Source: Halomarina litorea (GTDB lineage Archaea; Halobacteriota; Halobacteria; Halobacteriales; Haloarculaceae). Taken from it: a stretch of 64,000 nucleotides of DNA. The notes below the pieces were generated by a model. That model searched no databases. It saw only the letters and a list, made by a program, of their open reading frames with translations, and was not told the DNA's origin. Numbering within the stretch: position 1 is the first letter of the stretch; every line of letters starts with the position of its first letter. Location: positions 186,001 through 250,000 of the forward strand of contig NZ_CP100448.1 in the NCBI RefSeq assembly GCF_024227715.1. The letters are read 5' to 3'. This document shows positions 25,112 through 34,028 of this stretch, piece by piece. A program made the translations under genes and the position numbers.

Positions 25112-25975
25112 ATGAAGACCAGACACGCACTGTTCGCACTCGCATCGGTCGTCCTGCTGGGCCTGTCGCCCTTCGCGACGACTGCGCTCGCCGCCGGGGC
25201 GGGCGTGGCCGGAAACGACGACGTCGCCGGGGCCGGAAACACCGGCCTCTCGCTCGGCGTCACACAGGACGACGGCGTCAGCGTCGTCGTCACGGACAAC
25301 GGGACCGGCGTGGCGAACGCCTCGGTTGCGGTCGTCGCACAGAACAACTCGACGTACGCGGGTGATGGTGACTACCTGACGGACGACAACGGCACCGTCG
25401 CGCTCCCCACGCCGGAGGAGAACGTCACCGTGAGCATCGAAGTCACCGACGGTGACGAGCAGGTGAGCGAAGTCGTCGCGCTCTACGCCGACGAGGGCGA
25501 GGCCGCGGACGACACGTTCGGACAGGAGGTGTCCCGGTTCGTCCACTCGCTGCTGGCCGCCGAGGGCGTCGGTGAGGACACGTCGCTGGGACAGCTCATC
25601 TCGGAGTTCGTCGTCGCCAACAACCCCGGCGCGGAGAACCGCCCCGACGACGTGGGGCCGCCCGAGAACCACGGACCGGAGGATGAGGACGACGAGGGTG
25701 AGGACGACGAGCGCCGCGGACCGCCCGAGGACCGTGGACCACAGGACGAAGAAGACGCGGGCGAGGAAAGCGAGCGTGAAGCGGACGAGGAGGACGAATC
25801 CGACCGCCGCGGTCCGCCCGAGCACGCGGGGCCGCCGGAGGACCCCGGACAGGAGGATGAAGACGACGAAGAGAGCGAGGATGCGGAAGAGAGTGAAGAC
25901 GACGAGGAGAGCGAAGACGACGAGGAGAGCGAAGACGACGAGGACGACGCCAGCGGGTCGGCGACGCCCGAGTAA
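25112..25975 (+). CDS. Secreted acidic protein with Gly-Pro-Pro-Glu repeats
   Basis: A 287-residue protein with a Sec signal peptide (about 1-26, ending in TTALAAGAG, no lipobox). Residues about 45-125 look like a small beta domain (VSVVVTDNGTGVANASVAVVAQ...ENVTVSIEVTDGD). From about 175 the protein is a disordered acidic tail with recurring GPPE(N/D/H) units: GPPENHGPED, GPPEDRGPQD, GPPEHAGPPED, ending in (E/D)ESEDDEESEDD repeats. No membrane anchor at the C terminus. It lies between the two SAH-cycle genes but has no visible link to them. I do not recognise a family. Confidence 0.75.
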   Translation: MKTRHALFALASVVLLGLSPFATTALAAGAGVAGNDDVAGAGNTGLSLGVTQDDGVSVVVTDNGTGVANASVAVVAQNNSTYAGDGDYLTDDNGTVALPTPEENVTVSIEVTDGDEQVSEVVALYADEGEAADDTFGQEVSRFVHSLLAAEGVGEDTSLGQLISEFVVANNPGAENRPDDVGPPENHGPEDEDDEGEDDERRGPPEDRGPQDEEDAGEESEREADEEDESDRRGPPEHAGPPEDPGQEDEDDEESEDAEESEDDEESEDDEESEDDEDDASGSATPE

Positions 25976-26044
25976 CGACGGACTCCTTCTGCTCGCCGGG
26001 AGCGACCCGGTAGGGTTTTGCCCCGCCTGGGCTTCGGTCCGACC

Positions 26045-27406
26045 ATGACGTACCCCCCAATCAGCGAGCAACTCGACGACGTCGAGACCGCTCGCGAGGA
26101 GGGCCGCCGCAAGATGGACTGGGCGCGCCAGCACATGCCCATCCTGACGGCCCTGCGCGAGGAGTTCGAGGAGCACAAACCGTTCGAGGGCCAGCGCGTG
26201 GCCATGGCGATGCACGTCGAGGCGAAGACCGCGAACCTCGCCGAGACCATCGCCGACGGCGGTGCCGAAGTCGCCATCACCGGCTGCAACCCCCTCTCGA
26301 CGCACGACGACGTGAGCGCCGCCCTCGACGCCCACGAGAACGTCACCTCCTACGCCAAGCGCGGCGTCGACGACGAGGAGTACTACGAGGCCATCGAGGC
26401 CGTCATCGCCCACGAACCCACCGTCACGGTCGACGACGGCGGCGACCTCGTCCTGCGCATCCACGAGCGCCACGAGGACCTCATCGACGGCATCATCGGC
26501 GGGTGTGAGGAGACGACCACCGGCGTGCACCGCCTGCGCGCGATGGACGCCGACGGCGCACTCGACTACCCCGTCTTCGCGGTCAACGACACGCCGATGA
26601 AGCGCCTGTTCGACAACGTCCACGGCACCGGCGAGTCCTCGCTCGCCAACATCGCCATGACGACGAACCTCTCCTTCGCCGGGAAGACGGTCGTCGTCGC
26701 GGGCTACGGCGACTGTGGCCGCGGCGTCGCGAAGAAGGCCAGCGGGCAGAACGCCCACGTCGTCGTCACCGAGGTGGACTCCCGACGTGCCCTCGAAGCC
26801 CACATGGAGGGCTACGAGGTCCTGCCGATGAACGAGGCGGCGAAGAAAGGCGACGTGTTCATCACCACCACCGGAAACCGCGACGTCATCACCGCGGAGG
26901 ACTTCGAGGAGATGCAGGACGGCGTCCTCCTCGCCAACGCGGGCCACTTCGACATCGAGGTCAACCTCGACGACCTGTCGGACCTCGCCACGGAGGTCCG
27001 CGAGGTGCGCGACGGCGTCCGCGAGTACGAGATGGAAGACGGCCGCCGCCTGAACGTCCTCGCCGAGGGCCGCCTCGTCAACCTCGCCGGGCCCCTCGCG
27101 CTGGGACACCCGGTGGAGGTCATGGACCAGAGCTTCGGCGTGCAGGCAGTCTGCGTGCGCGAACTCGTCGCCGCCGATACTGGTGGATTAGGCGACCGCA
27201 TCGCCGAACGCATCCGCGAGCGTCTCGGCCGGTCGAACACCCTCGCACCCGCCGGAAGCCGGAACTACGAGGCGGGCGTCCACGAGGTGCCCGACGCGCT
27301 GGACCGCGAGGTGGCGCGCATCAAACTGGAGGCGGAGGGCATCGCCATCGACGACCTGACCGACGTCCAGCGCGAGTACATGGACGACTGGCAGCACGGG
27401 ACGTAA
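26045..27406 (+). CDS. ahcY: S-adenosylhomocysteinase
   Basis: A 453-residue NAD-dependent enzyme that splits S-adenosylhomocysteine into adenosine and homocysteine. Visible features are IT(G)CNPLSTHDDV near 80, the substrate segment VFAVNDTPMKRLFDNVHGTGESS (about 178-200), the NAD loop VVAGYGDCGRGVAKKASG (about 217-234), and GHFDIEV (about 301). It lacks the C-terminal NAD-clamp tail of eukaryotic forms, as is common in archaea. The ATG at 26045 is chosen; the open frame extends 9 codons further without a better start. Confidence 0.95.
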   Translation: MTYPPISEQLDDVETAREEGRRKMDWARQHMPILTALREEFEEHKPFEGQRVAMAMHVEAKTANLAETIADGGAEVAITGCNPLSTHDDVSAALDAHENVTSYAKRGVDDEEYYEAIEAVIAHEPTVTVDDGGDLVLRIHERHEDLIDGIIGGCEETTTGVHRLRAMDADGALDYPVFAVNDTPMKRLFDNVHGTGESSLANIAMTTNLSFAGKTVVVAGYGDCGRGVAKKASGQNAHVVVTEVDSRRALEAHMEGYEVLPMNEAAKKGDVFITTTGNRDVITAEDFEEMQDGVLLANAGHFDIEVNLDDLSDLATEVREVRDGVREYEMEDGRRLNVLAEGRLVNLAGPLALGHPVEVMDQSFGVQAVCVRELVAADTGGLGDRIAERIRERLGRSNTLAPAGSRNYEAGVHEVPDALDREVARIKLEAEGIAIDDLTDVQREYMDDWQHGT

Positions 27407-27460
27407 GCGAGCGTTCCAACCGACCCTTCTTTCCACGCCAACCGACCAGCGGCGCTCCGT

Positions 27461-28057
27461 CTACTTCGGCGGGTCCTCGATGCCGCCGAACCCCGGCAGG
27501 ACGAAGTCGACGGCGGCCAGCACGAGGATGGCCGAGAGGATGATGCCCGCCTCGACCAGCGTTGTGAGGAGGCCGAGCGAGACGATGAGCGTCGTCGCGC
27601 ACGCCGGGGCGTGGCGGAGGTCCGTCGTGAGCATCGAGACGCTGGTCAGGCCGAGGGCGACGAGGGCGCTCGCGGCCAGTCGGAGGCTGTCTATCGACAT
27701 CGCGGGCGGGAGTTGCGTGACCGACAGGCCGGGCGCGAGCAAGTGGTAGGCGACGAGCCCCCCGAGGACGCCGAAGAGGTGGCCGCCGAACACCCGCTGG
27801 GACTGGCTGGTCGCCGCGGACGGACTCACCGCCATCGCGTACGCCGAGGGCCCGAGGCTCGGGAAGAGGTAGGGCTGACCGGTCACCAGCGCCACGACCG
27901 CGAGACTCGACAGGAGGGCGCAGACCCGCGCAGTCGTGCGAAGCGCGTCGGCCGTCGTCGGGCGCTCCTCGACGGGTTCGAGCAGTTCGAGGGCGGCCCG
28001 CTCCAGTCGGGTGAACCGATCGGGGATGACGTTCTCGACGTCGTCCAGCAGTGACAC
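27461..28057 (-). CDS. HPP-family transmembrane protein
   Basis: A 198-residue protein with about four to five helices. The HPP pattern is visible: PYLFPSLGPSAYAM (about 66-79), GHLFGVLGGLVAYH (about 92), and the pattern TTDLRHAPACATTLIVSLG (about 143), in which HPP is replaced by HAP. The bacterial relatives include nitrite transport proteins, but a transport role here is only inferred. A GTG at 28057 is the start. It is divergent from the DUF389 gene, with 90 bases between, including CTTTACG at about 28121-28127. Confidence 0.85.
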   Translation of the reverse strand: MSLLDDVENVIPDRFTRLERAALELLEPVEERPTTADALRTTARVCALLSSLAVVALVTGQPYLFPSLGPSAYAMAVSPSAATSQSQRVFGGHLFGVLGGLVAYHLLAPGLSVTQLPPAMSIDSLRLAASALVALGLTSVSMLTTDLRHAPACATTLIVSLGLLTTLVEAGIILSAILVLAAVDFVLPGFGGIEDPPK

Positions 28058-28147
28058 ACCGTGCTGTTACAGACCCGGCGCAAAAGTGTGTCCACCTTGC
28101 ATAGTAGGGGGGAGTCTTCTTTACGCCCATCCGCAACTGTTCGAGCA

Positions 28148-29521
28148 GTGCGGCTCATCCAGACGCGCGTCCCGGCGGACGCCCGCGAGAACGTCCTCGC
28201 GACGCTCGACGAGGAGAACATCGAGCACATCGTCGCCGACGAGGGCGGCGACAGCGACGCGATGGTGCTCTACTTCCCCGTCCCGGACGGCGCCGTCGAG
28301 AAGGTCCTCGACCGACTGCACGAGGAGGGCCTGGAGGAGGACGCCTACACCGTCATCACGGACATCGAGTCGGCCACCACGCCGACGCTGAAGGACCTGG
28401 AAAGCAAGTACACGCAGGGACCGGACGACGAGGTGGGCCTCTCGCACGCCGCCCTGCGCTCGAACGCGCGGGAGGTGACGCCCGGACGCCCCATGTTCGT
28501 CATGTTCGCCGCGCTCAGCGCGGTGCTCGCCGCGGCCGGCCTGTTGCTCAACTCCGCCATCGTCATCGTCGGGGCGATGGTCATCTCACCGTTCGCCGGG
28601 TCCTCGCTGTCGGCCAGCGTCGGGGCGGTCATCGGCGACTACCGGTCGATGCTGGACAGCTTCAAGTCCCAACTGCTGGGGCTGGTCGTCGCCGTCGGGA
28701 GTGCGACTGCCGCCGCGGCACTCATCAAGTGGAGCTACCTCGTGCCCCCCTCGCTGGCCATCGAGAACATCGCGCAGGTGAGCGCCTTCTCCATCCCCAT
28801 CGTCCTCACGTTCTTCATCGCCATCTTCGCGGGGGCGGCGGGCGCGCTGGCGCTGGCGACGGACCTCTCGGTGTCGCTCGCGGGCGTCGCCGTCGCCGCG
28901 GCCATCGTCCCCGCGGCGGCCGCCGTCGGCCTCGGCGTTGTCTGGGTGAAGCCGTTGCTCGCACTCGGGGCCATCGTCCTCCTCCTGATGAACCTCCTGC
29001 TCATCAACGTCTCGGCGTTCGTCGCGCTGACCCTCTTCGGCTACCGCGGGTCGGCGAACGTCGCCCTGCGGGAGTACGTCACGTTCGACCTCCGGTCGGT
29101 GGGGTACGCCGTCGTCGGCGTCGTCGTCCTCGTCGCCCTCGTCGTCTCGGTAGTCAGCACTTACCAGTATCTCGTGTTCGTCGAGACGACCAACCACAAC
29201 GTCGAGGCGGTCCTCGGCGAGGGCCAGTACGAGGACCTCGAACTCGTCGACGTGCAGACCGACTACGGCGCGGAGTTCCTCTACCCGTCGAGCGAGAGCG
29301 AGACCGTTCGCGTCGTCGTCAGTCGGAGCGCGGGCGAGGAGTACCCGGACCTCTCGCGGGCGCTCCAGCGTGAAATCGCCGCTGACACGCCGAGAGGCGT
29401 CACCGTACAGGTGCAGTTCGTCGACTACCAGCAGACGACGCCGCAGGGCAGCGATGTCCGGGACCCGGACCTGTCACTGGGCGCCGGGGCGACGTCACGG
29501 GGAGGAGTAGGCGTCGCCTGA
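28148..29521 (+). CDS. DUF389 / TIGR00341-family membrane protein
   Basis: A 457-residue protein. Residues 1-115 form a cytosolic ferredoxin-like domain (MRLIQTRVPADARENVLATLDEENIEHI...DAYTVITDIESATTP). The DUF389 membrane core follows, with the signature LLNSAIVIVGAMVISPFAGSSLSASVGAVIGD (about 140-170) and six to seven further helices to about 340. The C-terminal 100 residues are soluble. The GTG at 28148 is preferred, since it gives the family's MRLIQ start and leaves room for the CTTTACG promoter element. Its function is unknown. Confidence 0.85.
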   Translation: MRLIQTRVPADARENVLATLDEENIEHIVADEGGDSDAMVLYFPVPDGAVEKVLDRLHEEGLEEDAYTVITDIESATTPTLKDLESKYTQGPDDEVGLSHAALRSNAREVTPGRPMFVMFAALSAVLAAAGLLLNSAIVIVGAMVISPFAGSSLSASVGAVIGDYRSMLDSFKSQLLGLVVAVGSATAAAALIKWSYLVPPSLAIENIAQVSAFSIPIVLTFFIAIFAGAAGALALATDLSVSLAGVAVAAAIVPAAAAVGLGVVWVKPLLALGAIVLLLMNLLLINVSAFVALTLFGYRGSANVALREYVTFDLRSVGYAVVGVVVLVALVVSVVSTYQYLVFVETTNHNVEAVLGEGQYEDLELVDVQTDYGAEFLYPSSESETVRVVVSRSAGEEYPDLSRALQREIAADTPRGVTVQVQFVDYQQTTPQGSDVRDPDLSLGAGATSRGGVGVA

Positions 29522-29599
29522 GGGGACGGTCGCCGCGCCGTCGTTCAGTTTCACCCGGCTCTCCAATCGCTTAAGCGTCTCCGGGCGAGAGCGCACACC

Positions 29600-30028
29600 A
29601 TGCCGGGCAACAGGAAGGGCGACCGGATGGAGCGGGAACTCGTCAACGAACTCGACGCGCGCGGGTTCGCCGTGATGCGTGCCCCCGCAAGCGGGTCGTC
29701 GACGGACCGCGAACTCCCGGACGTGTTGGCCGGGAACGGCGAGGTGTTCTACGCCATCGAGGCGAAGGCCTCCAGCGGCCGGCCCATCTACCTCACCGGC
29801 GAGGAGGTGGAGGCGCTCGTCTACTTCTCGCAGAACTTCGGCGCGAAACCCCGCATCGGCGTCCGCTTCGACCGCGAGGAGTGGTACTTCTTCCACCCGG
29901 CGGACCTCTACGTGACGGACGGCGGCAACTACCGCGTCAAGAAGGAGACGGCGCTGGCGGAGGGGACGGACATCGAGGAACTGACCGGCGGGCCGAAGCA
30001 GGCACGCCTCACCGACCCGACGGAGTAG
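29600..30028 (+). CDS. hjc: Holliday junction resolvase Hjc
   Basis: A 142-residue PD-(D/E)xK nuclease that resolves four-way DNA junctions during recombination. The conserved start [30 protein letters not shown] contains the first catalytic Glu. D41 (ELPDVLAG) and the E54-x-K56 pair in YAIEAKASS complete the metal site. A C-terminal extension of about 25 residues after the fold is typical of haloarchaea. TTAAG just before the ATG region marks a weak promoter. Confidence 0.94.
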   Translation: MPGNRKGDRMERELVNELDARGFAVMRAPASGSSTDRELPDVLAGNGEVFYAIEAKASSGRPIYLTGEEVEALVYFSQNFGAKPRIGVRFDREEWYFFHPADLYVTDGGNYRVKKETALAEGTDIEELTGGPKQARLTDPTE

Positions 30029-30037
30029 TGCCGGCCC

Positions 30038-30772
30038 CTACTCGGCGGGGAGTGCCGGCGGGTCGGTGCCCCGGACCCGACCCGGACTGCCCTCCCGGTC
30101 ACCGTCGCGCCGCGGGACGAGTTGCTCCAGACGGGAGAGGGGGAACGAGTACTGCCTGAGTTCGTCGAACGGCGTCTCCGGGTCGCCCGAGAAGGGGTAG
30201 ACCGCCCGGACGACGGGGTCCGAACTCGGGTAGTGTTCGTTCTTCGGGTAGTCCGCGACGGTCACCGCCTCGCCCTCGGCGCCCGCGCCGAACTCCTCGA
30301 GGGGGCGGTTGGCGGCGATGGTGACCTCGTCGGCCCGGTCGCCCGTCGTCTCGACGACGACGACGACCGCGCCCGTCTCCCGGTCGCGGACCGTCGTGCC
30401 CGGCGGCAGGTAACAGCGCTCGCAGACGGCGGGCGCGGACTCGGGGACGAACGCCCCGCGGCCGCAGTGCAGACACTCGACCGCACGCTGGCCGGGGGCG
30501 GGGAGTCGACCCCCCGTGATTTCGAGTGCAACGCGGCGGATGTGCTTACAGCGTTCGCCGCGCATCTGGTGGTCGGGACAGGAGCACCGCGACTCGAGCA
30601 GGTCGACCGAGTAGGTGTTGCCACTGTCGCTGTCGACCTCGTAGATGCCGCCTCCGAGCGCCGAGACGGCCATTCGCTCGGTCCACGCGCGGGCGGCGCG
30701 CGGGTCGAGAAGCCGGGTGTCGGGCGCAAGTGCGACTCGCGGTGACGCTGGTGTGTGTTCGGTTTGCGTCAT
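30038..30772 (-). CDS. SWIM zinc-finger protein
   Basis: A 244-residue protein. The SWIM motif lies at about 61-81: YSVDLLESRCSCPDHQMRGERCKHIRR, with the CxCx(n)CxH zinc ligands. A second zinc site follows (ECLHCGRGAF...CERCYLPPGT, about 98-121). The C-terminal half is acidic and unrecognised (VTVADYPKNEHYPSSDPVVRAVYPF). SWIM domains bind DNA or proteins and in other archaea occur near recombination genes; Hjc converges with it from 30028. The ATG at 30772 is used. Confidence 0.8.
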   Translation of the reverse strand: MTQTEHTPASPRVALAPDTRLLDPRAARAWTERMAVSALGGGIYEVDSDSGNTYSVDLLESRCSCPDHQMRGERCKHIRRVALEITGGRLPAPGQRAVECLHCGRGAFVPESAPAVCERCYLPPGTTVRDRETGAVVVVVETTGDRADEVTIAANRPLEEFGAGAEGEAVTVADYPKNEHYPSSDPVVRAVYPFSGDPETPFDELRQYSFPLSRLEQLVPRRDGDREGSPGRVRGTDPPALPAE

Positions 30773-30949
30773 GGCTGACTGGGTGGAGCGGACGGGACCG
30801 TCTCCAGTCGAAACGTAGGTCGCGCAGGCCCATGAACCACTCGCTGGCAGACGCAACCCCCAGAAACCGGGCCGTCAGCCCCGGTGGGACGGGTTCGCGG
30901 TCGATCGGTGCTTCGAAGCGTTTTTGCCCCGACCGCCGGAACGCCGGAC

Positions 30950-31150
30950 ATGGCCAGCGAACGCGAGACGGTGCTCGAAATCGCCGTCTCCACCGTCACT
31001 GTCGGGTTGTTCATCGCCGTCATCATCGGCATCGGTTCGACGTTCAACGACGGTGGCCTGAGCCAGCAGGGGGCGCTCGCGCTCATCGGCTCCATCGCCG
31101 GGTTCGTCCTGCTGATGGTCGTCGTCGCCCTCGTCCTCTCCCGCAAGTAG
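30950..31150 (+). CDS. Small two-helix membrane protein (DUF7472-like)
   Basis: A 66-residue protein with two membrane helices (about 12-32 and 43-62) joined by a polar loop STFNDGGLSQQG. Haloarchaea-specific, function unknown. A T-rich CGTTTTTGCC about 30 bases before the ATG is the probable TATA region. It converges with priL. Confidence 0.7.
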   Translation: MASERETVLEIAVSTVTVGLFIAVIIGIGSTFNDGGLSQQGALALIGSIAGFVLLMVVVALVLSRK

Positions 31151-31186
31151 AACCCCGTCCCCTCGCGCACGTCGACCCGTGAGCGG

Positions 31187-32245
31187 TCAGTCCGCCGTCT
31201 CGCCGGTGTCGCCCTCGCCGCCCGGCTCCGCCCCCTCCAGCCGCGCCGCGTAGTACGACAGCGGGTGGTCGATGGTCGCACAGAGGTCGTCCCTGTTCAC
31301 GCAGTCGCCCCACGCCTGCGTGGTGGCACAGCTCGGCGAGGGGTACGTGCCCGCGCCCGACTCGTCGCTCGCCAGTCGCTCCGCCGTGTAGGTGAACTGC
31401 TCGTCGGAGCGGCCACAGAGCGCCGTGATGGCGGCGGCGTCCATCCCGACCGTGGCGAGAAAGGAGACGAGCGCGAACCGCGAGCGGTGGGGCAGTTCCT
31501 CGCCCGCCTGCGCCCGGTCGAGAAGCGCCGCGATACACGGCGGGAACGAGTCGGGGTCGACCCGGTCGAACGACCGGGGGTAGTCCGCGCTCGACAGGGT
31601 CGCGGAGACGGACTCCGCGACGGGGGCGAGGGGGTCCGCTATCTCGTCGGGCACCGCCAGCGGCAGGCCGTCGGCGACCCGGTTCTCGACGGCCTGTCGA
31701 AGCAGGTCGTACAGTTCGCTCCGGGTGACCGTCACCGCCCCGTCGCCGAGTTCGCGCCGGACGAGTCGCCACGACTCCCCCTCCGGGGCCAGTTCGAGGT
31801 ACTCGCCCACGTCGACGCGGTAGTCCCCGTCGACCGACCGGACCGACCCCGCGAGGCCGAACTCCCGGAGGAAGGCGTCGAGCGAGACGTCGGGGTCGCC
31901 CCCGCCGAGGCGCGACTGACCGCCGCGCTCGAGGTCCTCGACGAACCGTTCGTGGGCGGTGGCCGCCTCGCTCGCGGCGTACTTCTCGACCGCTCCCGGC
32001 GCGTCCAACAGGGAGACGACGACGCGGGCGATGGGGTAGGAGAGGACCTCCGTGCGGGCGTCGACGCGCGGGTCCTCGCTGGCGACGGTCCCGGCGACGA
32101 GTGCACGTTCGACCCGCTCGCGGCCGCGAGTCACCGCCGGGTGGTCGCGCTCGCGGTTCACCAGGTCGACGAGTGCGACGTCCGCCCGCTGGACGGCCTC
32201 TCGGGCACCGTCGAGGAACGGGTAGCGGGCGTGACGGGCGTCCAT
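31187..32245 (-). CDS. priL: DNA primase large subunit
   Basis: A 352-residue partner of the catalytic primase subunit, needed to start RNA/DNA primers at the fork. The C-terminal iron-sulphur domain has cysteines at 237 (FPPCIAALL), 277, 306, 315 and 322 (PSPSCATTQAWGDCVNRDDLCA). Four of these should bind a [4Fe-4S] cluster; C237, C306, C315 and C322 are the likely set. The N terminus is MDARHARYPFLDGAREAV. PCNA lies 2 kb away, an arrangement kept in haloarchaea, but interrupted here by a foreign gene. The ATG at 32245 is used; the frame continues upstream without protein character. Confidence 0.92.
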   Translation of the reverse strand: MDARHARYPFLDGAREAVQRADVALVDLVNRERDHPAVTRGRERVERALVAGTVASEDPRVDARTEVLSYPIARVVVSLLDAPGAVEKYAASEAATAHERFVEDLERGGQSRLGGGDPDVSLDAFLREFGLAGSVRSVDGDYRVDVGEYLELAPEGESWRLVRRELGDGAVTVTRSELYDLLRQAVENRVADGLPLAVPDEIADPLAPVAESVSATLSSADYPRSFDRVDPDSFPPCIAALLDRAQAGEELPHRSRFALVSFLATVGMDAAAITALCGRSDEQFTYTAERLASDESGAGTYPSPSCATTQAWGDCVNRDDLCATIDHPLSYYAARLEGAEPGGEGDTGETAD

Positions 32246-32306
32246 GCCCCATCGGTCGGGACGGCGGGCGAATAAACGGCGCGGTCTGTGGGGCCGGGAC
32301 GGACGG

Positions 32307-32459
32307 TCAGCCCACGCCCCGACCGCGGAGGACGGCCCACGCGCCGCCCGGGGCGACGAGGAAGGCGGCGAGGACGACGGGGACGCCCGCGATTCCGAAC
32401 CACGACGAGTCCGAGGACGGCCAGCAGGAGGGTCGGGAGGGTCAACCACTCGTGGTCGT
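32307..32459 (-). pseudogene. Decayed small membrane protein
   Basis: Two reading frames on the minus strand together spell a short two-helix membrane protein. One frame encodes HEWLTLPTLLLAVLGLVVV. The next encodes SSWFGIAGVPVVLAAFLVA and ends at a stop at 32307 after GAWAVLRGRGVG. The switch lies near 32400. There is no ATG, GTG or TTG in a suitable place before the first part. It appears to be an inactivated gene between priL and the plus-strand gene at 32506, whose promoter now occupies its 5' end. Confidence 0.4.
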
Positions 32460-32476
32460 CTCCCGGAGCGAACGAC

Positions 32477-32483
32477 CTATACC
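32477..32483 (+). promoter_or_regulatory. TATA box of the gene at 32506
   Basis: CTATACC lies 23-29 bases before the GTG start at 32506, in an otherwise GC-rich stretch. Spacing fits a leaderless transcript. Confidence 0.55.
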
Positions 32484-32505
32484 GGACGACGGCAACACAC
32501 GTCCA

Positions 32506-33093
32506 GTGCGGTTCCGTTACCCCTGTCCCGACTGTCGGAGCGCCAACAGTCTCCACGGCCCGGAGTGCCGGTTCGACGGGACGCCGTGGCACGAAATCGA
32601 GCGGGCCTACGCCGACATCGTGGCCGTCCTCTCGGGCGGCGCGACGACGGAGGGACGACTCCGTGAAGCGGTGGAGGGGCCGTGGGACAGCCTCCGCTCC
32701 GCGGCGCTCTCGCGTCTCCGCCACGAGCAACGTCTCCGGGAGACGCCTGGCGGGGCGCTCGAACTGCTCTCGCCCGCCGAGTTCAAAGAGCAGGTGTCCG
32801 AACCGACGATGGAACCCATCCGCACCGTCTACGAGAAGGGGTCGGTGCCGGGCACCCACGACAACGCCGTCTTCGCGCTCGTCGCCTACTACGAGATGGT
32901 GGGCCTCTCGTGGCCCGAGACGAAGGAGAACGTCGTCGCGTGGCTCCACGAGTCGGGGACGTGGGCGCGCGGCGGGTTCGAGGAGGCCACGCCCGAGGAA
33001 CTCGTCGAGTCGAAACGCCACGTCTACACGGCGGGCTACGGCTGGAAGGAGAAGGCGCGGGCGGCGAAGGCGGTCATCGACCGCTCGCTCTGA
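32506..33093 (+). CDS. Haloarchaeal zinc-ribbon protein beside priL and PCNA (DUF7474-like)
   Basis: A 195-residue protein. The N terminus is a zinc ribbon, RYPCPDCRSANSLHGPECRFDG (about 4-25, with at least three Cys plus His). A winged-helix-like part follows (ADIVAVLSGGATTEGRLREAV, then SAALSRLRHEQRL), and the C-terminal half is a helical domain with YEMVGLSWPETKENVVAWLHESGTWARGG. The combination suggests nucleic-acid binding. The place between priL and pcn is a reason to suspect a replication role; that is inference. Start is the GTG at 32506. Confidence 0.75.
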   Translation: MRFRYPCPDCRSANSLHGPECRFDGTPWHEIERAYADIVAVLSGGATTEGRLREAVEGPWDSLRSAALSRLRHEQRLRETPGGALELLSPAEFKEQVSEPTMEPIRTVYEKGSVPGTHDNAVFALVAYYEMVGLSWPETKENVVAWLHESGTWARGGFEEATPEELVESKRHVYTAGYGWKEKARAAKAVIDRSL

Positions 33094-33148
33094 TCCATGG
33101 ACAGGAGCACTATGATAATCAGGAACATCAGGGTTCGAAGGTAGAGTT

Positions 33149-34028
33149 GTGTCTGGTGTTCGAGATATCCAGCTAGTAGAAGCTGGGTCGGGGACTCGCT
33201 ACCGAGCACAGTACACCATCGGGGTAGATGAGTCCGGGAGTCCAAGAGGGGACGGGCCGTACGTGTTTGCAGCAGTACAATGTTCGAGGGAAAAAAGTGA
33301 GTGGCTAGCAGAGCAGTTAGTTAGTACTGGTCTCGAACCCTGGCGGAGTAAGTCCCGTTCGAGAACTGCTGTCCTTAGTGGCGATGAACTGAACGCTCGA
33401 ATCGTTCCTCGAATCAGTGTACTCGACAGGAATAACGGTGGCCGTAGTCGGTGGCTGGGACGACTACACAGTCCGACAACGGGCCGCGACAGCGAATATT
33501 GTGACAACGAAGGCACTAACTATGGACTCGTCACCAGAGTACTCAGGAGATAGTGCAGTCATGCTGCACGACGGGAGCGAGGACACATATGGACGGACCC
33601 AGAAGTACCTCCGCCAACACGCTGCATCGCAGTTCGGCAACGGCTTCGATTCTCGTGTCTGTCCCGTTTACACAGCTGCGCTGCCGAAAGCCGACCTCTC
33701 ATATCCTGAAGTGACTGCAGCGGACTACATCGCTGGTTACGTGCGCAACCGGATGATATCGGGAATCGGTTTGGAGTCGTTAGCCCTGAATGTAGCAAGA
33801 ATCGATTCGTCTTGGAAAGCATCGAACGATGGCGTTCCAAGTGCGTTCTACCGACTACGAACGTCTGGTAGCGTCCAGCAGAGTACAGAACGGTCGCGCG
33901 TAGTAGCGTGGATGCAGGGTCGACGGCTTCCAAGGGACAGTACGGTAAGTGGCCGCAGACAGTACGAAAATATGATTGACCGGATCCAGTCTGAGACACT
34001 GCGAGAGTATCTACTGAGACTGGAGTAA
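33149..34028 (+). pseudogene. Frameshifted, low-GC RNase H-fold (DUF3800/RNase HII-like) gene
   Basis: Two overlapping frames form one protein of about 292 residues. Frame one, from a GTG at 33149, has RYRAQYTIGVDESGSPRG then DGPYVFAAVQC, resembling the start of DUF3800 or RNase HII proteins, where the Asp-Glu pair would be catalytic. At about 33389-33393 the frame must shift by +1: ...LSGDEL then TLESFLESVYSTGITVAVVGGWDDYTV. It continues to the stop at 34028 with MLHDGSEDTYGRTQKYLRQHAASQF and EVTAADYIAGYVRNRM. Codons AGG, AGA, ATA and TTA are frequent and GC is far below the neighbours, so horizontal transfer is likely. Confidence 0.65.

Noticed and set aside
33125-33140. GGGTTCGAAGG resembling a tRNA T-arm
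   Set aside because: The complementary 3' side of the stem, acceptor and anticodon arms are missing; no tRNA can be folded here.
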